Shown here: one piece after another, positions 19,001-27,657 of the stretch
Position numbering within the stretch: position 1 is the stretch's first letter
How the letters are laid out: every line of letters begins with the position of its first letter
Assembly: GCF_014138625.1 (NCBI RefSeq)
Contig: NZ_JACJHY010000015.1
Location: forward strand, 1 to 64,000
Direction of reading: 5' to 3'
From: Aminobacter ciceronei
GTDB taxonomy: Bacteria; Pseudomonadota; Alphaproteobacteria; Rhizobiales; Rhizobiaceae
Length of the DNA: 64,000 bases
The notes under the pieces: generated by a model
What the model saw: the letters and a program-made list of their open reading frames with translations, nothing else
What the model was told of the DNA's origin: nothing
The model's database searches: none
Made by a program: the position numbers and the translations under genes

Positions 19001-19122
19001 GCCTTGCGGCCGGGGTCGATGCGATAGGTGATACCGCTCGCCAGCGGCTGCCCGGCGAAGCAGTCCACGACGGATTCGACGGCATTGGTCTGGTAGGGCT
19101 GGACTTTGAACTTCAGCTTCAT
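16078..19122 (-). CDS. type III restriction enzyme, Res subunit
   Basis: This 1014-residue SF2 translocase-nuclease cuts DNA when two unmethylated sites are met. Walker A is METGTGKT (K101) and the helicase box is DEPQK (near residue 223). [19 protein letters not shown] and QEVGRGLRL form motifs V and VI. A PD-(D/E)XK nuclease closes the protein: NPDW, then FVAETKG (near residue 955), followed by a helical end. The size is typical. The gene starts 10 bases after the mod stop in the same operon. All key motifs are present, so it should be active. Confidence 0.95.
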   Translation of the reverse strand: MKLKFKVQPYQTNAVESVVDCFAGQPLASGITYRIDPGRKAQASAFEEGFKNADIALTDLQVLANIKEVQRRQNLPLSDALVSSAGCKFNLDVEMETGTGKTYCYIKTIFEMNKRYGWSKFIVMVPSIAIREGIYKSLQITADHFNESYGKKARFFIYNSKRLHELESFSSDAGINVMVINIQAFNARGADNRRIYDELDDFQSRKPIDVIASNRPILILDEPQKMEGTATTEALPKFKPLMILRYSATHKTQRNRVHRLDALDAYNQKLVKKIAVRGIQTRGLAGTNAYLYLEGIDISKKAPVARIELEVQLKSGEIKRQLRRLEFRDDLFAESGEMDQYRDGFTISQIDARYDTVEFTNGVVLRAGEATGDVSERDIRRIQIRETIKAHLDKEKQLFAQGIKVLSLFFIDEVVKYRDYSQSDEKGAYARVFEEEYALLKDEYLSELALDNEKYRTFLERDPVTKVHEGYFSIDKQKRLVDPDIKKTGEDKGLSDDTDAYDLILKNKERLLSQGEPVRFIFSHSALREGWDNPNVFVMCMLKHSDNTISRRQEVGRGLRLSVDQHGDRMDHPAVVHDINVLTVVASESYKDFVSGLQKEIADTLSSRPRKATEAYFTGKTLTTESGPAEITPAMAKQIYRYLVKNDYSDDADQISTDYHAAKEAGTLADLPDELKPHADQIFQLIDSVFSDAQLPKVEDGRKPKTNPLNDNFEKKEFQELWARINRKAVYRVEFDSDELIRKCVSALDSQLRVTPLQYTVHTGIQGDEITDEQLKTGDGFEVIGSTTEQGGSVHSLVKYDLLGKIAENTELTRKTAAEILAGVAASVFGQFRENPEHFISEASRIITEQKATMVIERLAYDGLSERYDADIFTANQTGQDFSKASTKLKNHVYDYVVTDSDIERRFADELDASSEVVVYAKLPRGFLIPTPVGDYNPDWAISFKEGSVRHIYFVAETKGTMSSMKLREIENTKIACARKFFDEIGRRVTEDRVKYDVVTSYEKLMDIVGRAAA

Positions 19123-19132
19123 GCCCGCCCCC

Positions 19133-21022
19133 TCAGATCGACTTCACGTCGGTGCCGGGGGAGAGCTGGCGGAAGACCTGCTCGACATTGATCTTCACGG
19201 CGTCCGAGACGAAACCGTTGTCGCGGAAGACGACGCGCAGCGGCTCGCGGCCCGCAAGCTCCTTCACCAGCTCCTCGGTCACGCCCGTATCGAAGCAGGC
19301 GACAAGCGTGTTCTCGTCCACGCAAAAGACAGACTTGCCCTGCACCGTCTCGCGCCGGATCGGCAAGGTCAGGTCAACGCCCCAATCGACCAGCACCTGG
19401 AACAGCAGATCCTCGGCCGTGCGGTCCGGTTTGATGTTGTCGACGGCGTCCAGCAGGCCCATTTGGTCGACCTCATCAGGACGGTAGTATACGTCCTGCA
19501 TGTTAGACGTGTCGATCTTCATGACCCGGAAGCCGACGTCCCGATTCCAAGCAGGATGGCAGTCGCCTTTGACGATCTTGGCTCCCGCACGGCGAATGCG
19601 TTCTTTGGTAAGTTCGGCTATGTTCCGGGGCACCCCAAGCTTGTCGCACAGCTCTGCTGCGGTCCCTTGAGCAGAATTCGCCCGGTCAAGCTTTTCCGGA
19701 AGCTGGACCAAAATAAATCTGCGAGAAAGACCGTCACGCGCACATTGTTGCATCATGCCATCCGCTGTTGTCCCGGATCCGGCAAAGAAATCGAGGACGA
19801 TATCGTCCTCTTCGGTTAATTGTTCAATGAAAAGCTTTATGAGGGCGGTTGGCTTCGGAAACGTAAAGGCAACTCCACCCATAAGAGCATTAAGCTCTCT
19901 AGTACCGTCTGCAGTACTGAACCCATTAACAACCGAGGATATATTCTTGAACAAACTTTTCATCTCGTTCAGGAAAAGCTTGTGTCGGGGCCGGCCATCG
20001 GCATTTGCAGGAAACAGGATCCTGCCTTCCCGACTCTTTTGCTCCATAGTGGCGGGCTCGAATCGCCAGCCTTTGGGCGGACACCCGTAGTTTATTCCTG
20101 TGTCAGGATTGATTAGGTTATAATGGAGGTTTGGCCGCGCGTCTTTAGTTGCGAGTCCAGTCAGGTCTGCTGACCTCCATGGCCCCCTTGGATCATTGTC
20201 TGGATTAGCGAATTTTTCGACATCTTTCTCCGATCCTCTAAATTTAGCGGAATCGCTGCGAGAATAGCAGATCAGGTACTCGTGATCAGTTGAAACGCCG
20301 GTTGTAGCGCGGGTATCTTCGCTTACTCTTGATTTCCAAACGAATTGAGCGACGAAATTTTCTCTTCCAAAAATTTCGTCGCACAAGTGTCGGAGATTGC
20401 TCGCTTCCTCGTCATCAATGCTTATGATAACGACGCCATCCTCTTTCAGGAGATTTTTTGCCAAGCGCAGCCTTGGATAAAGCATCGACAGCCAATCCGA
20501 ATGAAATCGACCGTTGGCACTGGTATTGGCGACCAACCTATTCCCCTCGTCATCCTTTTGAAGCGATTGCTCAAGATACTTTCCTGATCCTTGCGCAAAA
20601 TTGTCATCATAAACGAAGTCGTTCCCCGTATTATATGGAGGATCGATGTAGATCATCTTCACTTCTCCAAGATATGTTTCTTGAAGGAGCTTCAGCGCAT
20701 CGAGATTGTCGCCTTCGATAAAGATATTCTTGGTTTCGCCAAATTCTACGCTATCTTTTGGCGCCGGACGCAGAGTTTTGCCAACCGGAGCGTTGGCGAT
20801 AATCAGCGCTTCCCGTTTCCCGGGCCAATTCAAATGATACCGCTCCTGGGCGCCCTCAACAATGTAGTCGCTCAGCTCCTGACGAAGCTGATCGAAGTCC
20901 ACTGCCAACCGAACCTTTCCGCCCTCGTCGAGGGCTTCGGTCACACAGCCTGGAAACAGCTCACTAATTGTCGCGATGTTCTCTTGGCTCAGGTCGGAGC
21001 TGTGCATCTTCAGCTTTTCCAT
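19133..21022 (-). CDS. type III DNA methyltransferase, Mod subunit
   Basis: This 629-residue beta-class N6-adenine methyltransferase defines the recognition site and protects host [12 protein letters not shown] (D127-Y130) precedes FFAGSGTT (residues 412-419), the order of the beta class. The region between them should hold the target recognition domain. By eye the DNA from roughly 19600 to 20800, covering the catalytic and recognition parts, is more AT-rich than both ends of the gene, as if the core had been exchanged between alleles. It sits between the DUF4391 gene (10 bases) and res (10 bases). Confidence 0.95.
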   Translation of the reverse strand: MEKLKMHSSDLSQENIATISELFPGCVTEALDEGGKVRLAVDFDQLRQELSDYIVEGAQERYHLNWPGKREALIIANAPVGKTLRPAPKDSVEFGETKNIFIEGDNLDALKLLQETYLGEVKMIYIDPPYNTGNDFVYDDNFAQGSGKYLEQSLQKDDEGNRLVANTSANGRFHSDWLSMLYPRLRLAKNLLKEDGVVIISIDDEEASNLRHLCDEIFGRENFVAQFVWKSRVSEDTRATTGVSTDHEYLICYSRSDSAKFRGSEKDVEKFANPDNDPRGPWRSADLTGLATKDARPNLHYNLINPDTGINYGCPPKGWRFEPATMEQKSREGRILFPANADGRPRHKLFLNEMKSLFKNISSVVNGFSTADGTRELNALMGGVAFTFPKPTALIKLFIEQLTEEDDIVLDFFAGSGTTADGMMQQCARDGLSRRFILVQLPEKLDRANSAQGTAAELCDKLGVPRNIAELTKERIRRAGAKIVKGDCHPAWNRDVGFRVMKIDTSNMQDVYYRPDEVDQMGLLDAVDNIKPDRTAEDLLFQVLVDWGVDLTLPIRRETVQGKSVFCVDENTLVACFDTGVTEELVKELAGREPLRVVFRDNGFVSDAVKINVEQVFRQLSPGTDVKSI

Positions 21023-21032
21023 GCTTGTCCTC

Positions 21033-21725
21033 TTACTTGTCCGTCACAGCGCCGAAGGGGTCGCCCGCAGTCAGCCGTTCCAGTTCCTGCTTGGCCGCGC
21101 GCAGCTCGGCATTGATCGCCACGCGCTTGTTGAATTGCTTTTCACGGGCGAGCCGCGCCTTGATCCGCTCCATGTCCCGCGTCTTGGCCCGGATGGCCTC
21201 CATCCGGTCCACCCGCGTCTGGATGCCCTCGCTGATTTGCGCGGATGCGGGCATCATGGCGGTGAGCAGGCGGTCATAGAGCGCGGCCAGATCGAGCGCG
21301 ACGGGCAGGGGCGCACGCGGCGCATCCTCCGGCACCCAGTCCGTGCCAAAATACTCGCTGATCACCCACTTGGAGCCGTCCGCCTCGCTCAGGCGCTTGA
21401 AGGCGGCAGTCGCCCGGCGTTTTCCGCGCCAGGTCAGCTCGAAGATCAAATGGAACGGAATCGCCTTGTCGATCGCGCGCAGGACGGCTTCGTCGAGCTT
21501 TCCCATCTTGAGAGATATGCCAAACACCTGGACCTCGGACACGGCGGAGGTGGCGTCGAGGTTGGTCGTCTCAGGAGCCAGCTTGAACCGCCAGACGATC
21601 TGATCAACCTCGCGCACGAACAGATCCTTGAGCGCGGTGTTGGCGCCGGCATGCTCGTATATCTTGTTCTTCGGCACGACCCGGCCGAAGGCTGCGCTCT
21701 TGGGATAGTCGAAGAAGGCCGTCAT
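21033..21725 (-). CDS. DUF4391 protein of the type III module
   Basis: This 230-residue protein matches DUF4391: an N-terminal FFDYPKSAAFGRVVPKNKIYEH segment, then a region with EVDQIVWRFKLAPETTNL and IPFHLIFEL, and a long charged C-terminal helix (RMEAIRAKTRDMERIKARLA, then RAAKQELERL), probably a coiled coil. The biochemical role is unknown. The gene overlaps the helicase stop by 4 bases and is followed by mod after 10 bases. Such proteins are seen beside SNF2 helicases and type III Mod/Res genes, so it is likely a structural partner in a larger complex. Confidence 0.8.
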   Translation of the reverse strand: MTAFFDYPKSAAFGRVVPKNKIYEHAGANTALKDLFVREVDQIVWRFKLAPETTNLDATSAVSEVQVFGISLKMGKLDEAVLRAIDKAIPFHLIFELTWRGKRRATAAFKRLSEADGSKWVISEYFGTDWVPEDAPRAPLPVALDLAALYDRLLTAMMPASAQISEGIQTRVDRMEAIRAKTRDMERIKARLAREKQFNKRVAINAELRAAKQELERLTAGDPFGAVTDK

Positions 21726-24700
21726 GCGCCGGCCCCCTCGATCACGACAAAGGCGATCAGCTCGAAGTCGTTCAGCCCCGCAATGCTATGTACCAGCGCC
21801 GTGGTGCGGCCGCCGCTGAACAGGCTGTCGATATCCTTCTCTTCCTTAACCTCGATCATGGAGCGGATGGCGCTGCTCAGCAGCTCGGAATAGCGATCCA
21901 TCTTCCGCCCGTCCTGCGTGCGCTCATTGAAGATGCGGCAGACGTCCTGGACAGGATCGGGCCGCCCTTTGCAGCTTGAGCGGACGAGGTCGAGCAGGCG
22001 CTTCACCTCGGTGTGGTCGGCGACGATCTCGCCGTCATTCCCGATGTAGACCAGGTAGTAGGGGTGCAGCCGGTTCTGCTGGTTAATGTTGACGCTGTCG
22101 TGGATGTTCTTGAGCGCGAAGATCGCGCCCGGCCGAAGGCCCAATTCGGGCTGTGCGGGAACGACGGCGTGCATCCCGTTCGGCAGGTTGTCGAGCTCGC
22201 CGTGCTCCTTGACGTAATTGAGCAGGTCCATCCGGAAATCGTTGAGACCGAGATCGGTGATCGAGATACCGGTCTTCACGTCCTCCAGCTCGATGACTTC
22301 CTCCTGAAGACGCTTCAGCTGGTCCTTGCGATAGGCGATATCGCTGCTCTTGGCCGTGAGGACATTGTCATCGCCGGTGGCGCTGACGTCGGCGATCACC
22401 ATGCGATTCTCGACCCGTTCCTTGAGGTTGATGTACTCATCGAGCGAGATGTCAGGCCAATAGTTGACCAGCTGGATCTGGGCGTTCTGCGAGCCGATGC
22501 GGTCGATCCGGCCGAAGCGCTGGATGATACGCACCGGGTTCCAGTGAATGTCGTAATTGACGAGGAAATCGCAGTCCTGAAGGTTCTGGCCTTCAGAGAT
22601 GCAGTCCGTGCCGATCAGGATATCCAGCTCGCCCGGTTCGTTGGGCAATACGATCGCCTTCTCCTTGGACCGCGGCGAAAAGAGCGTGAGCACGCCCTGA
22701 AAGTCATAGCTCTTCCTGAGCGTGGTTTTCGGCGCGCCCGAGCCCGTCACCTTGCCGGTCTGCAACCCCAGCTGCTGCGCTAACGGCGCCAGGTTGGCAT
22801 AGAGATAATTCGCCGTGTCGGCGAAGGCCGTGAAGATCAGGACCTTCCTGTTGCCCGGATTGAGGGGCTCGCTGACCTTCTGCCGGAGCACCTCCATGAG
22901 ATGCTGGAGCTTGGCGTCGTCATCCGGTTCGACCTTGTCCATCGAGGCGGTCAGGTCCTCGATGAGCGCGAGGTCGGCCTCGAGATCATGCTTCCACGAC
23001 GGCAGGTCCATGTCGGCAAGGCTGATCTGCACCTTCTTGCCGACGGTGAAGTCGCCCAGCCCGGCCAGATCCTCGTCTTCGGCGTCGAGCAATTCCTCGT
23101 CCGCCAGAAAATCACTCACGCTCTGCGTGCCGCCCGACCGCTCGAAATCATGAATAGCGTCGATGGCGCGCGAGATATTCCCGCCGAGCGAACGCAGGGT
23201 GAGGCGGAACGCCTCGACGGAACTTTCAAGGCGCTTGAGGAGGTTGGTGGTCATCAGCGCCTGAAGGCTGCGCTCGCGATCGGCCTGCCGAAGCTTGCCA
23301 CGGCCACCCTCGACCTGGGTGTCGTAAATCTCCTCGTACTTCCGCAGCCGGCTCGGAAGGATGTAGCTTATGGGTGCGTATACCGCGAGCTTCAGCACGG
23401 AGAGCTGGGTGAAGATATCGTTCAGGCCCATCACGTCCGTCCGCTGCGTGATCGGGCAGTGGAATGACAGCGGCTTGCAGCGCTGGGGGAACTTGCCGAT
23501 GTCCTTCGTGTCGTAGAACGTCTCAATGTGCTTGCGCGACCGGGCGATCGTCACGGCATCGAGAAGCTCGAAAAAGTCGAAGTCCAACGCCTTGAGGATC
23601 GAGGCCGAGGTCCGCTCGTCCGGCGGCAGAAGCGTCCAGGCATTGAAAGCCTTTTGCGCGCGGCGGAAGATTTCCTCGACGCTGGTCTTCGTCTTCAGAT
23701 TCTGGCTGAGAGCCTCCGACTGGCCTTCGTAGGCGAGCGCAAGTTGGTTGCGCAGGTCGGTGAATCGGTTGTTCACCGGCGTCGCGGAGAGCATCAGAAC
23801 CTTGGTCTTCACGCCTGCGCGGATGACCTTGTTCATCAGCTTCTGGTAGCGTGTCTCCCGATCCTTGAAGACATCGTTGTTCCGGAAATTGTGGGACTCG
23901 TCGATCACGACGAGGTCGTAATTGCCCCAGTTTATGCGATTGAGCGGAATGCCGAAGGACTCGCCGGATGTGCGCGACAGATCGGTGTGGCACAGGACAT
24001 CGTAGTTGAACCGGTCCTTGGCGAAGATGTTGGTCGTCAGGTTGGTGTTGTAGTTCCGCCAGTTGTCCGCGAGCTTTTTCGGGCAGAGCACCAGGACGGC
24101 CCGATTGCGCAACTCGTAATATTTGACAACGGCCAACGCAGTGAACGTCTTCCCCAGGCCGACACTGTCGGCGAGGATGCAGCCGTTATAGGTTTCGAGC
24201 TTGTTGATGATCCCGGTGGCCGCGTCCTTCTGATAATTGAAGAGCTTGTTCCAGACGACGCTGTCACGATAGCCGGTGAGGTCGTTCGGCAGGACGTCCT
24301 CGTCGATATCCTCAAGGAAGTCCTGGAAAATGTTGTATAGCATCAGGAAGTAGATGCGCTCCGGCGAATTCTCCTGATAGACGGACTCGATGTGGTCGCA
24401 GATCGCGGCCGTGACATCGTTCAGCTTCTCCGGGTCGGACCAGATTTGGTCGAACAGCTGGAGGTACATCTGCGTGTGGTTCGGGTCGTCGAACCGCGTC
24501 ACGAAATTCGAGACGGCATCGCCTTTCTGATAGCCGAGATCGACGGCCGTAAAGCCGCTGATCGGCATGTAGGCAATTCCGCCGTCATCGCCCGCCACAT
24601 GTAGGAACTGCTGCATCGGGGCTTTCGTGGTGTTCGAACGGAACCTGGCCTTTTTTCGAATCCAGTCGGCGCATTCGCGCGCCACCGCCCTTTGCGTCAG

Positions 24701-24994
24701 CTTGTTGCGGAGCTGGATTTCAAACTCCGTTCCGTAAAGACCGCTCTCCCGCCGCGCTTTCGGGATGAAGAACTCTCGCCGTTCCTTGCGCAAGCGGTCC
24801 GTAACCTCCGTCGGTACGAACGTCGGGGCAGTGAAGATAAACTGAAGGCTTTCAACCTTGGAAAGCTCAGCTTTCAGAGCCTCAAAGGCATAGATCGAGA
24901 AACACGACGCAGCTATTTTCAGCCGCGAACCGCGATCGACCGTGCCCTTAAGGTCATCCCCAAGAAGCTGCGAGGTGTTATCGATTATCTTCAT
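21722..24994 (-). CDS. SNF2-type helicase with degenerate PLD-like N-terminus
   Basis: This 1090-residue SF2/SNF2 ATPase has Walker A DSVGLGKT (residues 276-283), the DEAD-equivalent VIDESHNFRN (near residue 363), SATPVNNR (motif III), and C-terminal motifs DCISEGQNLQ and RIIQRFGRIDRIGS (motif VI). The first 200 residues resemble the PLD-like domain of related defence helicases, but no clear HxK signature remains. It heads the mod-res operon, overlapping the HTH gene by 17 bases. It probably remodels or translocates DNA for the restriction complex, although a separate activity is possible. Confidence 0.88.
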   Translation of the reverse strand: MKIIDNTSQLLGDDLKGTVDRGSRLKIAASCFSIYAFEALKAELSKVESLQFIFTAPTFVPTEVTDRLRKERREFFIPKARRESGLYGTEFEIQLRNKLTQRAVARECADWIRKKARFRSNTTKAPMQQFLHVAGDDGGIAYMPISGFTAVDLGYQKGDAVSNFVTRFDDPNHTQMYLQLFDQIWSDPEKLNDVTAAICDHIESVYQENSPERIYFLMLYNIFQDFLEDIDEDVLPNDLTGYRDSVVWNKLFNYQKDAATGIINKLETYNGCILADSVGLGKTFTALAVVKYYELRNRAVLVLCPKKLADNWRNYNTNLTTNIFAKDRFNYDVLCHTDLSRTSGESFGIPLNRINWGNYDLVVIDESHNFRNNDVFKDRETRYQKLMNKVIRAGVKTKVLMLSATPVNNRFTDLRNQLALAYEGQSEALSQNLKTKTSVEEIFRRAQKAFNAWTLLPPDERTSASILKALDFDFFELLDAVTIARSRKHIETFYDTKDIGKFPQRCKPLSFHCPITQRTDVMGLNDIFTQLSVLKLAVYAPISYILPSRLRKYEEIYDTQVEGGRGKLRQADRERSLQALMTTNLLKRLESSVEAFRLTLRSLGGNISRAIDAIHDFERSGGTQSVSDFLADEELLDAEDEDLAGLGDFTVGKKVQISLADMDLPSWKHDLEADLALIEDLTASMDKVEPDDDAKLQHLMEVLRQKVSEPLNPGNRKVLIFTAFADTANYLYANLAPLAQQLGLQTGKVTGSGAPKTTLRKSYDFQGVLTLFSPRSKEKAIVLPNEPGELDILIGTDCISEGQNLQDCDFLVNYDIHWNPVRIIQRFGRIDRIGSQNAQIQLVNYWPDISLDEYINLKERVENRMVIADVSATGDDNVLTAKSSDIAYRKDQLKRLQEEVIELEDVKTGISITDLGLNDFRMDLLNYVKEHGELDNLPNGMHAVVPAQPELGLRPGAIFALKNIHDSVNINQQNRLHPYYLVYIGNDGEIVADHTEVKRLLDLVRSSCKGRPDPVQDVCRIFNERTQDGRKMDRYSELLSSAIRSMIEVKEEKDIDSLFSGGRTTALVHSIAGLNDFELIAFVVIEGAGA

Positions 24995-25193
24995 TTAAAT
25001 AGTTCGCCCCGCCTTTTCTGCTCTGCAGCTTCCGTGCCTCAATCCAATCGTCAATATCTCCCTTACGAAACCGCCAGGCGCCTCCAACTTTGAAACCGGG
25101 AATGGCCCCATCTGCCGCGAGCCGATAGGCCGTTTTTTCGGTGAGCTTGAGATACTCCGCCACCTCTCGGATTGTCATTACATCGGTATTCAT
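24978..25193 (-). CDS. excisionase-like HTH protein
   Basis: This 71-residue winged-helix protein of the MerR/excisionase type has TIREVAEYLKLTEKTAYRLA, then IPGFKVGGAWRFRKGDIDDWI. ATG at 25193 is chosen because the domain begins there; the frame continues upstream to 25373 with no supporting features. It is the first gene of the helicase-DUF4391-mod-res operon and overlaps the helicase start by 17 bases. Likely roles are operon autoregulation or sequence-specific DNA binding for the complex. Confidence 0.8.
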   Translation of the reverse strand: MNTDVMTIREVAEYLKLTEKTAYRLAADGAIPGFKVGGAWRFRKGDIDDWIEARKLQSRKGGANYLNEDNR

Positions 25194-25372
25194 GGACGTT
25201 CCAATGAAACCCTGCCCAGCGTGAGAAAATACGGGAAGATTCGGGAATCGCAATGGACAGCGCGCACTCACAATTAGCTTTCGCCAAGTTTCCCCTTCCG
25301 GCGACGCAGAGCATGTGAGCGTAACCGCTCTTAGCCAGCAATAGGTTGAGAAGCCCACTGGCCAATCGGGCA

Positions 25373-25516
25373 ATGTTGGTCATTCATCCCGCGCTCGATG
25401 AAGTCGAAATGCATGTGACTTTAACCGAACTTGGCATCTCCATGACTCTCGAAGCCAAAGCCGAGGAGTCAAGCTGGATCGCCCCCGACCGAGCTCTGCC
25501 CCGCAAAGCGGCATGA
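25373..25516 (+). CDS. possible small ORF in a gap
   Basis: The gap 25194-25652 contains one ORF with protein-like composition: 47 residues starting MLVIHPALDEVEMHVTLTEL, then a Glu/Lys-rich end. No family is recognised and the ribosome site is unclear. It could be a gene fragment. Nothing else in the gap is supported, apart from the upstream region of the HTH operon. Confidence 0.25.
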   Translation: MLVIHPALDEVEMHVTLTELGISMTLEAKAEESSWIAPDRALPRKAA

Positions 25517-25652
25517 ACAAAATTGACGACGTCCGGGCGTTGGCCGTTTTCGCAGCTTCGCCGATTGGGCCTGTATGGCGGCTGCTTCATCTTGCGCATG
25601 GTGGAGGCTCCGATGGCGGCAACTGTGGGACGAGGTGTCCAAGGACCGGAAC

Positions 25653-26717
25653 TTAGGATCGCACGGACCAAGTGTCCTGCCATCCGCGGCTATCAATGAC
25701 CTCCTTCCAGCCGTCCGCAACCCGCACCTGATACGTATCCAAAGGCTCCTCGTCGCGTCTCGCGTCGAGTTCATAGAACTCTCCGATGAGGCTGTCGCAA
25801 TGAACGCAGCCATTGCTCAGATACTTGCGTCCTTGCGAACCGCTGAACCGATACTTTATAACTCCAATTCCCTGATGGCGTAGCAACCGTCGGCGGACCA
25901 TCTCGGACGCCCGAGGGTACTCTCCGAGGTTTGGAATCGTGATGAGGACATTCTTGTCGCCCACCGCAATTTCCAGGTACAAGACGATTCTGGTCTCCGC
26001 ACCGCAGGACCAGCAAAACATGCTGCCCGTCCGAATGCGAAGGGTCGCCTCGTAATCAGGGTCCACGCCAAACTTGAACCGTCCGCCAAAGGCTGCCCTG
26101 AGGAACTCGTCCATCGGCAGCACTTGATGCCAGCGATCAGGATTACGACGGTCGCGCGCTAGCATCTCTGTCGTTTTCGGAATGAGAGCCGTCATTCCTT
26201 CTCGAACGTTTCCGCCAACGCAAACGGCCGGAAGGCTCTCGCTAATGGGAAAGCCTGGCTGGCGTAATAGCCAAAGCCCACGGATACCGGATTCTCGATA
26301 CCGTTCTTGCCGCCTCAGCGTTTCCTCCCGTGTCTGCCCGGACCATTGGATCTCGATCACAACGTTGGCCTTCCCTTTTGATGCCAAGACATCGGCTCTC
26401 CAGGGCTCGCTGTCGGGTGATTCGCCCGGAACCTCGGTTTCCGCGGTCCAGCCGGAAGCACGGGCGGCTTCGACAGCAAGTCGTTTCAGGTGCAGATGCT
26501 CCTCAGTCTCGGGTGCCCAGTTGCATTCACGAACGGCTTTATGGGCGAAGAACTTGGTTCCCAGACTAGATCGCTTGAGCGTCACCTGAGCTTGGCAGCA
26601 TGGCATTCGGAGGTGGCGTGACTGCCTGTTTTCTTGAGACAATGCCTCCCAGTGATCGCCCGACAAGTCGAACGATTGGATACTTCTGCCGTTAGGGTCG
26701 ATGCATCGTAGAGGCAT
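25653..26717 (-). CDS. CoiA-like putative nuclease
   Basis: This 354-residue protein resembles competence protein CoiA. Its N-terminal zinc-like part has CC and FAHKAVRECNW, followed by HLHLKRLAVEAARASGW, then the nuclease core WRADVLASKGKANVVIEIQWSGQT (PD-(D/E)XK pattern D...EIQ, near residues 108-126). A second half follows, with cysteine pairs CWSCG and CVHCD. Firmicute CoiA acts in transformation; in proteobacteria such proteins often sit in defence islands. It stands alone between the type III module and the DUF2971 gene. Confidence 0.75.
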   Translation of the reverse strand: MPLRCIDPNGRSIQSFDLSGDHWEALSQENRQSRHLRMPCCQAQVTLKRSSLGTKFFAHKAVRECNWAPETEEHLHLKRLAVEAARASGWTAETEVPGESPDSEPWRADVLASKGKANVVIEIQWSGQTREETLRRQERYRESGIRGLWLLRQPGFPISESLPAVCVGGNVREGMTALIPKTTEMLARDRRNPDRWHQVLPMDEFLRAAFGGRFKFGVDPDYEATLRIRTGSMFCWSCGAETRIVLYLEIAVGDKNVLITIPNLGEYPRASEMVRRRLLRHQGIGVIKYRFSGSQGRKYLSNGCVHCDSLIGEFYELDARRDEEPLDTYQVRVADGWKEVIDSRGWQDTWSVRS

Positions 26718-26895
26718 GGCGAATGATATGGAGCCGGATTGGTGGTTGCACGATCCCGGCGATGGCAGAACGAAAAAGGATCGACAGCTAACCGCAATTA
26801 AAGGGCTGAATCACAACTCCTCCAGTTCAACTCCCTCATCGGCGGCCGGCACCAGAGGCCCTGATAAGAAAGGCCGCAAGGTTCTGGCAAGTTAG
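26716..26895 (+). CDS. possible small ORF divergent from the CoiA-like gene
   Basis: This 59-residue frame starts MANDMEPDWWLHDPGDGR, with GAGGC just upstream, and has a hydrophilic Ser/Lys-rich end. It begins next to the start of the CoiA-like gene. Nothing known is recognised, and low complexity lowers confidence. Confidence 0.3.
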   Translation: MANDMEPDWWLHDPGDGRTKKDRQLTAIKGLNHNSSSSTPSSAAGTRGPDKKGRKVLAS

Positions 26896-26916
26896 CTACG
26901 CGCCTGAGACGTTCAA

Positions 26917-27582
26917 CTATTCCCAAAGTGCGTCGTCTCGATTCCGCACAACCTCAAACTCTTGGAACGCTGGCCGAGATTTAAAGACCTCGACGTCCTG
27001 CTTCAGCCACCCAAGTGCTTTCGAAACCTCAGTTCGCGTCGATTTCGAACGCCAACCCATTATCACCTGGGCAAGCTTCATGGTCGGACGGAATGGAACG
27101 AAATGCAGTTTCGATTTTTCATCGTACACGGTCGCCTTAAGGTCGATGAATGTCCGGAATTCCGCTTCATAGCTCCAAGCATGGAATTTGAGATGGAGCA
27201 TTCGCTTAATCGATTCTTCGGGCAAATCTGAAAAAGCTGAGATGCCGAACTGGTTCATAGGCGGCCGTTCTTCGACGTATTCAACCGCTTCGAAATCCTC
27301 TGGCTGGAGGACATCAAACCCAAGACAAACGCCTTTGTGCTTGTCCGCGTAATGACCCCAAAGTAGCGGATGGCTCCAATTGTCGCTTAGGCAGATTAAA
27401 CCGAAATCCTTATCGACTTCTGCTTTGAATTTTCGCATGCGTTGGCGCTCAGATTTATCCGCGAATATCGGCCCAAGGAACTCGAAGGGATCATTCAGCT
27501 CCATCACGCGGGCAACCTTCAGCCTTCGGTCTCGGATTGCAACCAGCCCAAACTGTTCCGTCGTAAAATGGTAGAGCCGCAA
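26917..27582 (-). CDS. DUF2971 family protein
   Basis: This 221-residue protein has the features of DUF2971: YHFTTEQFGLVAI at the start, LNDPFEF, then ICLSDNWSHPLLWGHYADKH and GVCLGFD, and later KFHAWSYEAEFR. The conserved pattern resembles ADP-ribosyltransferase-like toxins, but the activity is not established. The family is common in defence and mobile regions. It lies 75 bases after the YhaN-like gene on the same strand. Confidence 0.8.
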   Translation of the reverse strand: MRLYHFTTEQFGLVAIRDRRLKVARVMELNDPFEFLGPIFADKSERQRMRKFKAEVDKDFGLICLSDNWSHPLLWGHYADKHKGVCLGFDVLQPEDFEAVEYVEERPPMNQFGISAFSDLPEESIKRMLHLKFHAWSYEAEFRTFIDLKATVYDEKSKLHFVPFRPTMKLAQVIMGWRSKSTRTEVSKALGWLKQDVEVFKSRPAFQEFEVVRNRDDALWE

Positions 27583-27657
27583 AGTTCTAACCCCTCTGGC
27601 GCCATCGCGGTCGTGTTGCCGATACTTGGATAGCTATCCGGTTTCTGTGCATGCCCA

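Noticed and set aside
17857-24340. Long plus-strand ORFs over the type III operon (for example 18349-18894, 20976-21893, 22013-22783, 23528-24340)
   Set aside because: Antisense to the helicase, DUF4391, mod and res genes, whose motifs are complete.
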